Positions 25,019 to 33,326 of a stretch of DNA of 64,000 bases are shown here, in pieces (the first letter of the stretch is position 1; every line of letters starts with the position of its first letter). Both the position numbers and the translations under genes were made by a program. The notes under the pieces were generated by a model. That model worked only from the letters and a program-made list of their open reading frames with translations. It did no database searches and was not told where the DNA came from. Source of the DNA: Streptomyces sp. V1I1 (lineage in GTDB: Bacteria > Actinomycetota > Actinomycetes > Streptomycetales > Streptomycetaceae); NCBI RefSeq assembly GCF_030817355.1, contig NZ_JAUSZH010000001.1, positions 6,644,501-6,708,500 on the forward strand, in the 5' to 3' direction.

Positions 25019-25995
25019 TCCTCTACGTACGCTTCCGACTGGCCCCGGCGCTTGAGACGGGCGGGGTCGAGGCGGCGCTGCCCGCGCTGCTCGGCCTGGC
25101 CGAGGACATCAGCCCCGTCGTGCAGGCGCTCCCGCCCGACGCCGCGCTCATCGATGTCCAGGGCGCCGAACGGTACTTCGAGCGGGACGCGGCCCAGCTC
25201 GCCGCGCTGCTGCGGGTGCGGGCGCTCGCGCACTGCGGGGTGGACTGCGCGATCGGTGCGGGCCCGAGCCCGATGCTGGCCAGGATGGCGGCGCGGGAGG
25301 CCGTGCCCGGGACGACCCTGGTGGTGACGGACGACGAGACGGCCGGGTTCCTGGCCGACAAGCCGGTCGCCGCGCTGGACGGCGTCGGGACGGCGACGGC
25401 CCGCACGCTGTGCGCGTACGGCCTCGACTGCGTCGGCCGCGTGGCCGAAGCGCCGCTCGCCGTGCTCCAGCGGATCGTCGGCGCGAAGGCCGGGCGCGAG
25501 CTGTGGGAGCGGGCGCGCGGCATCGACCGTACGACTGTCGTTCCGAACGCCGCCGCACGCTCGATCGCCGCCGAACGGGCTTTCAACCGGGATGAGTTGG
25601 ACCCCGTACGGCACCGCACGGCGCTGCTCTCGATCGCCGAGGAACTGGGGCTGAGGATGCGCGCCGAGGGCCAGGTGTGCCGCTCCCTTACCCTCACCGT
25701 GCGGTACGCCGACCGGTCCACGACCACGCGGGCGCGCACCCTGCGCGAGCCGACCGCCCACTCCGCGGCGCTCACCGGTGTCGCGTACCGGATCCATGAG
25801 TCGCTCGGCCTGCAGCGTGCCCGGGTGCGGAGCCTGTCGCTGCGCGCCGAGGACCTGACGCCGGTCGAACGGGCGGCCCGGCAGCTGACGTTCGACCCGG
25901 CGGACGAGCGGGCGCGCAGGATCGAGGCGGTGGCGGACCGGGCGCGGGCGAAGTTCGGGCCGCGGGCGGTGGTTCCGGGCTCACTCGCCGCATAG
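25015..25995 (+). CDS. Y-family DNA polymerase-like protein (ImuB-like)
   Basis: 326 residues. The region GVDCAIGAGPSPMLARMAAREA and GVGTATARTLCAYGLDCVGRVA are the finger and thumb helix-hairpin-helix parts of Y-family polymerases, and the C-terminal RAERAFNRDELDPVR...RSLTLTVRYAD is the little-finger domain. The usual N-terminal D-x-D-x-FFASVE metal motif is absent (it begins MILYVRFRLAPALE) and the second catalytic S-x-D-E motif reads ALIDVQGAERYF, so it is probably inactive and acts as an ImuB-like adaptor recruiting DnaE2. It overlaps dnaE2 by 4 bases (ATGA) and shares its SOS promoter. No imuA homologue is next to it. Confidence 0.75.
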   Translation: MILYVRFRLAPALETGGVEAALPALLGLAEDISPVVQALPPDAALIDVQGAERYFERDAAQLAALLRVRALAHCGVDCAIGAGPSPMLARMAAREAVPGTTLVVTDDETAGFLADKPVAALDGVGTATARTLCAYGLDCVGRVAEAPLAVLQRIVGAKAGRELWERARGIDRTTVVPNAAARSIAAERAFNRDELDPVRHRTALLSIAEELGLRMRAEGQVCRSLTLTVRYADRSTTTRARTLREPTAHSAALTGVAYRIHESLGLQRARVRSLSLRAEDLTPVERAARQLTFDPADERARRIEAVADRARAKFGPRAVVPGSLAA

Positions 25996-26023
25996 CGCCT
26001 ATGTGTTGACCAGGGGTCAGTTT

Positions 26024-26065
26024 TTACCGGCGCGTAACTTCCAATCTTTCTTTACTCGTGCGTAA
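26024..26065 (+). promoter_or_regulatory. Paired palindromic operator upstream of lipase
   Basis: Two 14-bp near-palindromes, TTACCGGCGCGTAA and TTACTCGTGCGTAA, agree at 11 of 14 positions and start 28 bases apart, 62 bases before the lipase ATG. The TTAC/GTAA ends suggest a TetR-type regulator of lipid metabolism, not identified in the window. Confidence 0.5.
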
Positions 26066-26127
26066 GTTGGCTTGAGCACCACAAATCCAGCCATCGCTAC
26101 TCCCTTGAGCCGCAAGGAGATTGCCCG

Positions 26128-26985
26128 ATGCTGCCCTGGAAACGTGCCCTCAGACCGGTCGCCGCCCTGCTGTTGGCCGTGTCTGTCGCCCTCACACCTG
26201 CCGTCGCGAACGCCGACCCAGCGCCCCGCAGCGGCTGGAACAACTACTCCTGCAAACCATCCGCCGCCCACCCCCGCCCCGTCGTCCTCGTCCACGGAAC
26301 CTTAGGGAACTCCGTCGACAACTGGCTCGCCCTCGCCCCGTACCTGGTCAGACGCGGCTACTGCGTCTTCTCCCTCGACTACGGGCAGCTCCCCGGCGTG
26401 CCCTTCTTCCACGGCCTCGGCCCGATCGACAACTCGGCCGAGCAACTCGACACGTACGTCGACAAGGTGCTCGCCGCGACCGGCGCATCCGAAGTGGACC
26501 TCGTCGGCCACTCCCAGGGCGGCATGATGCCGCGCCACTACCTCAAGTTCCTGGGCGGGGCCGACAAGGTGAACGCGCTGATCGGCCTCGCACCCGACAA
26601 CCACGGCACCACGCTGAACGGCCTTACCAAGCTGCTGCCGTACTTCCCGGGCGCCGAGGATCTGCTCAGCGCCGCCACTCCGGGGCTGGCCGACCAGATG
26701 GCCGGCTCCGCCTTCCTCACCAAGCTCAACGCGGGCGGCGACACCGTGCCCGGCGTGCGCTACACGGTCATCGCCACTCGCTACGACGAGGTGGTCACGC
26801 CGTACCGCTCGCAGTACCTGGCAGGTCCGGGCGTACAGAATGTGCTGCTCCAGGCCCTGTGCGCGGTCGACCTGTCGGAGCATGTGGCGATAGGGCTGTT
26901 CGACCGGATCGCGTACCACGAGGTGACGAACGCACTGGATCCGGCGCATGCGACGCCGACGACGTGCGCGTCGGTATTCGACTGA
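26128..26985 (+). CDS. Secreted lipase/esterase
   Basis: 285-residue triacylglycerol lipase-like protein of the class 2 / PGAP1-like alpha/beta fold. Signal peptide 1-29 ends at VANA-D; oxyanion loop LVHGTLGN, nucleophile Ser129 in GHSQGG, acid in ATRYDEVVTPY, His in LSEHVAIG. A Cys pair (residues 42 and 79) and two more near the C-terminus suggest secreted disulfides. AAGGAG lies 8 bases before the ATG. Two matching palindromes upstream suggest dedicated control. A symmetrical terminator separates it from the convergent LPMO gene. Confidence 0.9.
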   Translation: MLPWKRALRPVAALLLAVSVALTPAVANADPAPRSGWNNYSCKPSAAHPRPVVLVHGTLGNSVDNWLALAPYLVRRGYCVFSLDYGQLPGVPFFHGLGPIDNSAEQLDTYVDKVLAATGASEVDLVGHSQGGMMPRHYLKFLGGADKVNALIGLAPDNHGTTLNGLTKLLPYFPGAEDLLSAATPGLADQMAGSAFLTKLNAGGDTVPGVRYTVIATRYDEVVTPYRSQYLAGPGVQNVLLQALCAVDLSEHVAIGLFDRIAYHEVTNALDPAHATPTTCASVFD

Positions 26986-26996
26986 GAAAAGCGCAA

Positions 26997-27032
26997 CTGC
27001 GGCCCGCTCCCTTTCGGGGGAGCGGGCCGCAG
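26997..27032. terminator. Bidirectional terminator between lipase and LPMO genes
   Basis: Perfect 15-bp arms CTGCGGCCCGCTCCC and GGGAGCGGGCCGCAG around a 6-base loop, 12 bases after the lipase stop and 23 bases from the end of the convergent gene. Confidence 0.85.
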
Positions 27033-27054
27033 CCCTGCCTCTTCGTCGTATACG

Positions 27055-28066
27055 TCAGCGGCTGTGACGCCCGCCGGCGGTCGCCCTGCGGCGGGCGGTG
27101 CCGAACATCGCCGCGGCGCCGATGGCGAGGGCGGCGGCGCCGCCGATCGCCATGTACGGGGTGTTGCCGTCGCCGCCGGTCTCGGCGAGGTTGTCGCCGG
27201 CGGGGTTCGGGGCGGCGGCGGGCTTGGCGACGCTGTTCGCTTCGGGAGCGTTGTTGCCGGCGTTGTTGTCGGCAGGCTTCTCGGCAGGCTTGTCGGCCGC
27301 AGCTGCGTCGGTCGCCTCCGCGTGATCGCCACCGTGGCCACCGTGATCGACGGTGGACTTGTCCGCGCCGTCCGCGATGTCCTCCTCGGAGGGTGCGGAG
27401 GCGGTCGGGGCGGGCGCACCGCCGCCGTTGTCCTGCCCGAAGACCACGTCGGAGCAGGTGTAGAAGGCCTCGGGAGAGTCCGAGCGCTGCCAGATCGAGT
27501 AGATGAGGTGCCGGCCGGACTTGTTCGGGACGACGCCGTCGAAGACGTACTCACCGTTCTGCAGCGTGGGGTTGGTGACCTTCGCGAACGGCTTCTCTTC
27601 CAGGTCCGACCACTTGAGGGGCTTGGTGGGGTCGTAGCCGTCCTTGGTGAGGTACAGCTCGAAGGAACCCTTGTGCGGGGCGGTCGCCTTGTAGCGGAAG
27701 GTGCGGTTGCCGGACGCGAGCTTGGAGGACGGCCAGTCGGCGCGGGGCAGGTCGAGCCCCTTGTACTTGTCGCGGCCGGCGCTGCACAGCTTTCCGTCCG
27801 GGATCAACTGCTGGTGGTTTCCGGCGGCGTTGGCGATGTTGACTTCGTTCCAGTCGTAGAAGGCCTGCGTACCGCTGGCCGCGACCGCCGCCTTGCACGC
27901 CGCCGAATCCGGACTCTCCGGGCCCCTCGGCGAAGCAGGCGGACACCCGGCTGACCGGGTCCGTCATCGACCCGTGCGCGACGGCCGGCGCGGCAGCCAG
28001 ACCGGCGAGCGCGAGCGGCGCGAACCCGAGGGCGGCGACCGAGGTGACCTTACGGCGAGCGGTCAT
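27055..28066 (-). pseudogene. Surface-anchored lytic polysaccharide monooxygenase (AA10), frameshifted
   Basis: Chitin/cellulose-active AA10 copper enzyme with a wall anchor. Signal peptide 1-30 ends so that His31 (AHGSMTDPVSRVSACF) would be the mature N-terminal copper ligand. After ACFAEGP the frame is lost: a run of four C on the plus strand (27923-27926) has one base too many; with one removed, the protein continues as ESPDSAACKAAVAAS... into LIPDGKLCSAGRDKYKGLDLP and the C-terminal KSGRHLIYSIWQRSDSPEAFY. An Ala/Pro/His-rich linker then leads to LAETG, a membrane segment and RRR, a sortase E sorting signal. AGGAG precedes the ATG. The homopolymer makes a sequencing error quite possible. 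Confidence 0.85.
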
Positions 28067-28271
28067 GGTGACGTACTCCTTCAAGAGCGGCATATGGGGG
28101 GTCCCGAGGCAGGCTCGAACTGGCGGCGCGGCCCCCCGTAGGACCACAGCGCCGACCGCTCGAACCGGCCCCGGCGATCAGCAAGCTAGCCGCTCGCAAC
28201 CGCGAAATCGCCTGCTGGGAGGGGGTGATGGCGATCCTTATGCTCGCTTTAAGGCGGGGGTAAGAGGGCGC

Positions 28272-28436
28272 TCAGGAAGTTGGGTCGTGCGCGCTTGTCC
28301 AGCGGCGGAACGGGGATCGGCTCTCCATCACCGTCCGGGTGCGATCGCCTGAGGCCGTTCGTTCGAACACCTCGATCGGGGTGGACAGGTGGAAGGGGAT
28401 GACTCCGTCCAGGGCGAGGACAGCCACGGTACGCAT
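28272..28436 (-). pseudogene. N-terminal remnant of a GlxA-family regulator
   Basis: A 54-codon frame that begins MRTVAVLALDGVIPFHLSTP followed by IEVFERT, the start of the DJ-1/PfpI-like domain in GlxA-family AraC regulators. After about 30 codons the similarity stops and the rest of the gene, including the AraC DNA-binding domain, is gone. A shifted frame over the same bases reads PIPVPPLDKRARP, which may belong to another gene end joined here. Confidence 0.5.
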
Positions 28437-28501
28437 GGCGCAAGCATCACCGTGACCGTCCTGATGATCGTCCGCCCCGGATCCACCACAGGAGCCTGAT
28501 C

Positions 28502-28771
28502 ATGAACCGACCGAGCAGACTCCTCCGGGTCACCGCCTCCCTCGAACTTGCCTCCCTGGCAGTCCTGCTGGCCAATGTCAGCGTGCTGCACCTGCAAGCC
28601 GTCGCCTCAGCGATCGGCCCCCTGCACGGCTGCGCATATCTGATCGTCATCATCGCGACGGCCCGCGAGGCAGGCCCGGACCGGACGGCCACCGCACTCT
28701 CGGCCGTCCCCGGCATCGGGGGCATGCTCGCCCTGCGGCGGCTCGCCACGAGGTACGCGCGGCCGGCCTGA
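28502..28771 (+). CDS. Small DUF3817-like integral membrane protein
   Basis: 89 residues with three hydrophobic stretches (9-30, 38-54 and 66-78). The pattern LRVTASLELASLAVLLANV...IGPLHGCAYLIVII resembles the DUF3817 family, whose H-G in the second segment is conserved. AGGAG lies 8 bases before the ATG. Function unknown. It stands alone between the GlxA remnant and the convergent deazaflavin-type gene. Confidence 0.7.
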   Translation: MNRPSRLLRVTASLELASLAVLLANVSVLHLQAVASAIGPLHGCAYLIVIIATAREAGPDRTATALSAVPGIGGMLALRRLATRYARPA

Positions 28772-28990
28772 CCGGCCTGCTTAGGGCCACATCCCCGTGC
28801 CCGAGCGACGGCCGCCCCTTTGGGCGGAGGCCGCCCGCGCTACAGTCACCAGGGGCGGCTCGCGGATGGCTACCAGGTCCTGCGGATCGCCGAGAGCTGC
28901 GCGGCCGAGGAGCCGGCGGGCGTGCGGTATCCGCAGGGTGAGGGAGCGCGGTGACGGGCCGGCGCCGCACCGCCCTCCTGCGGTCACCCG

Positions 28991-29926
28991 TCAGGTGGTG
29001 GCGCTTTCCGCCGTGTCGGGTACCGGCAGTGCCGGGGGCCACGGGATCTCCGCCAGCACGGGAAGTAGCGACTCCTCCTCGTAGTCGAGGTGCGCCGTCA
29101 GTTCCTGCGACATCCGGTCCAGCTCGGTGCGGAAACGCCGCGGGTCAGCGGTGCTGATGTCGGCCAGCAGGGCGAGGAGTTCGCCCTGGACACGGGTGAC
29201 CGTCCGGTGTTCGTCGCGGAGCCGGTCGATGGCGTCGCGCAGGTGGGGGTGGTAGCTCGCGATCGCGGGGAACAGGTGCCCGTCCTCGCTGGTGTGGTGG
29301 AACTCCAGGGACTGGCAGAACGCGAGGCAGTGCTGCCGGATCTGCAGGCCGAGCCCTGGCGCCGGCGGTTCGTCGGAGCCGTGGTGGGCCGCCTGCGCGG
29401 CGAAGTGGGCGTCGGCCTCGGCGCGCACGTGCCGCAACTGCGAGCGCAGCCAGGTGTGGACCTCTATCAGCTTGTCGGCGAGGTTGTTGACCTCGCGGGG
29501 ACCTGCCCCTTCCTCGGGCTCGGCCCGCTCCAGCGCCACGACCGGCAGGGCTCGGGTGGTCCGGGTCTGGTAGTCGCCGTATCCGGGCACCGCGCGCACC
29601 ACGTGCGCGAACAGCCGCTCGCGCCGAGCGCCCTCGGCGGGGACGGCGATCGCTGCGAACGACTCGGTGCCGATCTCCACCTGCACCTGGGGATGGGCGA
29701 GCACGTTGTGGTACCAGGCGGGATGACTTGGCGCGCCGAGGTTGGACCCGACGACCAGCAGGAGGTCGCCGTCACGGACGTAGCCGAGGGGAGTGGTGTG
29801 CTGTTTCCCCGACTTCGCGCCGGTGGTGGTCAGCAGAAGGAGGTCGCCGCCCTCGAAGGGACCACCGACCTTTCCTTCGTTGGCGCGGAACTCCTCGATG
29901 ACGGATTGGTTGAAGGACGTGGGCAT
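28991..29926 (-). CDS. Ddn-like nitroreductase fused to hemerythrin domain
   Basis: 311-residue fusion. Residues 1-135 (FNQSVIEEFRANEGKVGG, LLLLTTTGAKSGK, TTPLGYVRDGD, HPAWYHNVLAHPQVQVEIG) are a complete deazaflavin F420-dependent Ddn/nitroreductase domain. After a short linker, residues about 150-300 form a four-helix hemerythrin-like domain with the iron-ligand pattern H-x-W..., EFHHTSEDGHLFP, DEHRTV and HLDYEEESLLP. The two parts suggest a redox enzyme with a di-iron oxygen- or NO-sensing module. The ATG was chosen where Ddn homology starts; the ribosome site is weak. The frame stays open for 70 codons upstream without similarity. Confidence 0.85.
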   Translation of the reverse strand: MPTSFNQSVIEEFRANEGKVGGPFEGGDLLLLTTTGAKSGKQHTTPLGYVRDGDLLLVVGSNLGAPSHPAWYHNVLAHPQVQVEIGTESFAAIAVPAEGARRERLFAHVVRAVPGYGDYQTRTTRALPVVALERAEPEEGAGPREVNNLADKLIEVHTWLRSQLRHVRAEADAHFAAQAAHHGSDEPPAPGLGLQIRQHCLAFCQSLEFHHTSEDGHLFPAIASYHPHLRDAIDRLRDEHRTVTRVQGELLALLADISTADPRRFRTELDRMSQELTAHLDYEEESLLPVLAEIPWPPALPVPDTAESATT

Positions 29927-30201
29927 ACGGTGTCGAATCTCCAGGTGAAGAGTGCGTGGTCCGCGGTGACGGTGGATGACCGCGGTGATGGTGGATGACA
30001 GTGATGCGCGCAGCGCGTGGTGACCGCGCGCGAGCCCTCGCCCGGAGACGGACATCGATAGTCGATCGAGCACGCGGAGCCGTGGAGCAGTGGACGGTCG
30101 CCGGGATGCGGCGGCCGTCGGAGGCTCGGGAGGCAAGGCGTACAGACGTCACACGGCGGTGCAGGACACCGCGGACGACAAGGGACGACGCGCGGACGCG
30201 T

Positions 30202-30600
30202 TTACGTCAGGCGCAGATCGCTGAGTGTGAACTCATGGCATGGCCCCTTGGTGAATGGTGTCCGCCCGATCACCGGCCTGCCCACTGCTCTTTGGCCGGT
30301 GTCACGCGACACGCGCACCATTACAACCAGCCGGTAGTCGCCTGTCAATGCGGAAGAACGCGCGCGGACGCGGTTCGCTGGCCTGCGGTCGCGGGGGGTG
30401 TGGCAGCCGTGCACCGACCGCCGCAGCGGCTGGACTGCCTTCCTCAGCGTGAGGTCGACCTCCGGTGCGGGTGCCGTACAACCGGCGACCACCCCGGCCA
30501 GGACCGCGCACGCCCCCGCACCCCGAATCAGCCGACCTTGGCCTCGTAGATGAGGATCTCGGTGCCGGACACCTCTTCGCCGTCGTCGGGAGCCGCCCAC
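30202..30600 (-). CDS. Possible short lipoprotein
   Basis: The frame contains a lipoprotein-like signal, RGAGACAVLAGVVAGC, with an acceptable lipobox VAGC followed by TAPAPEVDLTL, and ends FTKGPCHEFTLSDLRLT. No good start codon is present just before the signal; the only in-frame start (GTG at 30600) lies inside the tail of the neighbouring DUF6454 gene. It may therefore be a damaged gene that lost its start. The 275 bases between it and the Ddn-like gene hold nothing I can recognise. Confidence 0.3.
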   Translation of the reverse strand: MGGSRRRRRGVRHRDPHLRGQGRLIRGAGACAVLAGVVAGCTAPAPEVDLTLRKAVQPLRRSVHGCHTPRDRRPANRVRARSSALTGDYRLVVMVRVSRDTGQRAVGRPVIGRTPFTKGPCHEFTLSDLRLT

Positions 30601-31332
30601 ATCCGCAGCTTGCTGCCCTCCGCCTCACAGCATCAGCTCACGCTTGGTGTACGCGCAGTCCTGGTAGTCCACGAAGTGGCTGGAGTTGGCCGAGTGGGCC
30701 AGTTGCCTGCCCTTGCCGCTCCAGGTGTAGAACTCCCGGGATCCCCACGTCACTCCGTGCAGCTCGCCGGTCCTGGGATCGGGCACGATGCCGCCGACGT
30801 GGTCAGCGACCTGGAACTCTTCATGCACCTCGAGGGTGGCCAGGTCGATCCGGTAGACGATCGAGTGGCTGTACGGCCGGTACTCCGCGACCGGAACCCA
30901 CAGCGACGTCCCATCGGCGTCGATTCCGCCAGGGTGGTAGGCGTCTCCTTCTCCGAGGACGATGTCCTTCAGCAGGTTGCCCTTCAGGTCGAGCACGAAG
31001 ACATGCCCGCGGCCCTTGCCCGGCGTCCGGTCGTACCCGTCGACCGGCTGCGGGTACTTCAGCGGCGGCTCGATGATCTCCACGCTGGACAGGAAGAGCC
31101 GGTCCCCGACACGGGCGAAGCCCTGCGGGTGATGGGTTGGGAAGTTCAGCTTGATCCGCTCGGCCAGATTCCACTGTGTCGATCGGTTCAGCTCGGAGAC
31201 CGCTTCGACCAGCGGCGCGTTCTTGGGGGACTGGGCCGTACCTACGGCTGGAGTGGTGGTCACTGCCACCGCCGCTGCTGCCAGCACGGCTCCGGCCAGG
31301 ACAGCGCCGTGGAACTTGTTGACGGATCTCAT
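30528..31332 (-). pseudogene. Secreted DUF6454 protein with internal deletion
   Basis: Starts MRSVNKFHG with GGAGG 7 bases upstream, a signal peptide, then a beta-propeller-like body (HHPQGFARVGDRLFLSSVEI, GHVFVLDLKGNLL, YHPGGIDADG, GGIVPDPRTGELHGVTWGSR). After YTKRELML the frame meets TGA at 30625, but a second frame just after it reads EAEGSKLRMWAAPDDGEEVS and TEILIYEAKVG-stop, the normal C-terminus of this family. A deletion of roughly 50 codons with frame loss therefore joins the two parts. Extracellular, function unknown, probably inactive. Confidence 0.7.
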
Positions 31333-31452
31333 CGGACGGCCTCCAGACGCAATTGGGAACTTCGTCTTCCGCATGTCTACGGTCGGTCGGCAGCCGAGCC
31401 GTGACTAATCCCACCGGGCGGGTGACCTGAAACCGAATATCCGGTCGAAGGC

Positions 31453-31500
31453 GGCGGGCATGAAGGCGGGCATGAAGGCGGGCATGAAGGCGGGCATGAA
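31453..31500. repeat. 12-bp tandem repeat, four perfect copies
   Basis: GGCGGGCATGAA is repeated four times without a mismatch. On the minus strand it encodes (F-M-P-A)4. Perfect copies suggest recent slippage expansion. Confidence 0.85.
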
Positions 31501-31753
31501 GACGCAGACGATCTCGGCGGCGTCCACCGGGGAGACCGGGGCGAACAGGCCTCCGAGCACGGCCAGGCCCAGGCCGAGATGGCTGTCGGTCAGGGAGACG
31601 CCGTCGGTCCACGCTGCGAGTGGTTGCCGCGGCCAACGAGGCCTGCGCGGCACTCGGCCGAACGGCTTTCCCGAACGAGTGAGACGGCGGTTTCCGGGGG
31701 CGGGCCCGTCAGGCCGGGCGGCGTCGCGCGCGCGGACGCGCGGCGTAGGGGCA

Positions 31754-31790
31754 GGAGTACGGTCAGGAGTACGGGCGGGAGTACAGGGGC
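31754..31790. repeat. Degenerate 12-bp tandem repeat
   Basis: Three units of the form AGGAGTACGGTC / AGGAGTACGGGC / GGGAGTACAGGG lie upstream of the methyltransferase gene. Confidence 0.6.
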
Positions 31791-31870
31791 AGGCGGCCGG
31801 GGAAGCGTGTCATCTCCCGCGTGGTTAGCATCCGCGCAGGGGCAGCCCACGGATGGCACGGGAGGCCGTC

Positions 31871-32677
31871 ATGCACAAGACACCCGCTCCGCGGCTGTCG
31901 AGGAACCGTTCACGGCTGGGGCACAAGGTGCGCTACGCGCTGCGGCATCCCCAGCGCGTGCTCCCGTACCTGCGACGGGCGAGCCGGGACGGCTGGCTCC
32001 GGTTCCGGCACCGCGGGAGTCACATCGCGTACTACCGGGCGGTGATGGCGTCGGACACGGCGAGGAGTCCGGAGGCGGCGGTCGGCGGCGGCCCGTCGCA
32101 CGACCGCTGGCTGGCCATCGGACAGCTGCAGTACGACTACCTGGTGCGACACGGCCTGAATCCGCAGGACCGGATGCTGGAGATCGGGTGCGGCAACCTG
32201 CGGGCCGGGTGGCGGTTCATCGAGCATTTGGAGCCCGGCCATTACGTCGGCATCGACATCTCGCCCGACATCCTCATCGAGGCCAAGAAGACCCTGGTCC
32301 AGTACGGCCTCCAGGACAAGATGCCGTACCTGACACCCGTCGACGACCTGACGCTGGACTTCCTTCCCGATGCCTGGTTCACGGTGGTGCACGCGCACAG
32401 CGTGTTCTCGCACTCACCGCTGGAGGTCATCGACGAATGCCTCTCGCACGTCGGACGGGTGCTGGCCCCCGGCGGCTTCTTCGACTTCACCTACGACCGC
32501 ACCGAAGGCAGCGAGCACCAGGTGCTTGGCGAGGACTTCTACTACCGCACGGAGACGATGATCCGGCTGGCCGAGAAGCACGGTCTCGTCGCCTGCTTCA
32601 TGGACGACTGGGAGCGACTGCCGCACGGCCAGTCGAAGCTCCGGGTCAGCCATCCCACGCCCGACCGGGTCACCTGA
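31871..32677 (+). CDS. Class I SAM-dependent methyltransferase
   Basis: 268 residues. SAM-binding motif I LEIGCGNLRAG at 103-113, motif II GIDISPDIL, then VHAHSVFSHSPLEVIDECL and LAPGGFFDFTYD, the post-motif region of methyltransferases that act in cell-wall or small-molecule tailoring. A basic N-terminal region of about 50 residues (HKVRYALRHPQRVLPYLRR) may bind membrane or nucleic acid. GGGAGG lies 5 bases before ATG 31871; an ATG at 31853 has no such site. Monocistronic; substrate not predictable. Confidence 0.85.
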   Translation: MHKTPAPRLSRNRSRLGHKVRYALRHPQRVLPYLRRASRDGWLRFRHRGSHIAYYRAVMASDTARSPEAAVGGGPSHDRWLAIGQLQYDYLVRHGLNPQDRMLEIGCGNLRAGWRFIEHLEPGHYVGIDISPDILIEAKKTLVQYGLQDKMPYLTPVDDLTLDFLPDAWFTVVHAHSVFSHSPLEVIDECLSHVGRVLAPGGFFDFTYDRTEGSEHQVLGEDFYYRTETMIRLAEKHGLVACFMDDWERLPHGQSKLRVSHPTPDRVT

Positions 32678-32729
32678 CCCGACCGTGCCCGACCGTGTCA
32701 CCTGCCTGACCCGACCGCGGCCAGGCCGT

Positions 32730-33176
32730 TCAGCGGGAGGCGAGGCTGGTGCGCGCTGCCGCCATGAAGGTGGCCTTGGGCGTCTCGAGGTGCTCGTTCA
32801 CCCCGGCGTCGCCGATGTCTCGCCACACTGCCTGGTTGAGCGCACGGCCGTAGACGTGGACGGGGTCCTGCACGGCCTCGTCGCAGAGCAGCATGAGCGT
32901 CCGCTCCGCGGTCCACAGCGCGGTCATCATGGGCTGGGTCTGTGTCATCCAGCCTTCCTCGTCGTCACCCCACGGTTCGGGACGGCGATAGGCGGCTCGT
33001 TCGGCCGCCTGGGCGCACGCGATGAAGTCCTTGATCGCCTGCAACTGCTCTGCCCGGCGAGCCTCTGCGGTGGCGGCAGCCTGCTTCCGTTCTTCCGTTC
33101 TCTCGGCGGACCGCTGGGTGGCGCGCTGTGCGAACGCCGTCAGCCCACTGCCGAGCACAACACCACTGAGCGACAA
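32730..33176 (-). CDS. Hypothetical protein with N-terminal membrane/coiled region
   Basis: 148 residues, starting at TTG by default: LSGVVLGSGLTAFAQRATQR is a probable membrane segment, followed by a charged coiled-coil (ERTEERKQAAATAEARRAEQ) and a helical body (QLQAIKDFIACAQAAERAAYRR). The hydrophobic sequence extends upstream in frame (GGGIAVAGELWASVLSL) without any start codon, and a hexanucleotide repeat sits where the start would be expected, so the 5' end may be damaged or the start non-standard. No family recognised. Confidence 0.6.
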   Translation of the reverse strand: MSLSGVVLGSGLTAFAQRATQRSAERTEERKQAAATAEARRAEQLQAIKDFIACAQAAERAAYRRPEPWGDDEEGWMTQTQPMMTALWTAERTLMLLCDEAVQDPVHVYGRALNQAVWRDIGDAGVNEHLETPKATFMAAARTSLASR

Positions 33177-33240
33177 GACCGATGCCCAGAGTTCCCCAGC
33201 GACTGCGATGCCCCCTCCAAGACTTCCTGCCCATGAGCGT

Positions 33241-33270
33241 GGACATGGACATGGACTTAGACATGGACAT
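33241..33270. repeat. Hexanucleotide tandem repeat
   Basis: Five units GGACAT/GGACAT/GGACTT/AGACAT/GGACAT between the hypothetical gene and the response regulator. Confidence 0.8.
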
Positions 33271-33326
33271 GCTCTCGCATGTGATGCGAGGGACCACTCG
33301 GCGGCTCAGGCCCGCCCCGAGCCACC

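Larger units (their letters stand above)
31333..31870. other. Gene-poor stretch with repeats and a possible transporter tail
   Basis: On the minus strand, 31405-31653 reads SHLGLGLAVLGGLFAPVSP...CVF(MPAF)n...RIFGF, which looks like the last membrane segments of a transporter with no visible start or body; this is a guess. The stretch also holds two short tandem repeats. Nothing else could be supported. Confidence 0.35.

Noticed and set aside
29995..30549. 184-codon plus-strand frame upstream of the Ddn-like gene
   Set aside because: No ribosome site, biased composition and no similarity; crosses the promoter region of a minus-strand gene.
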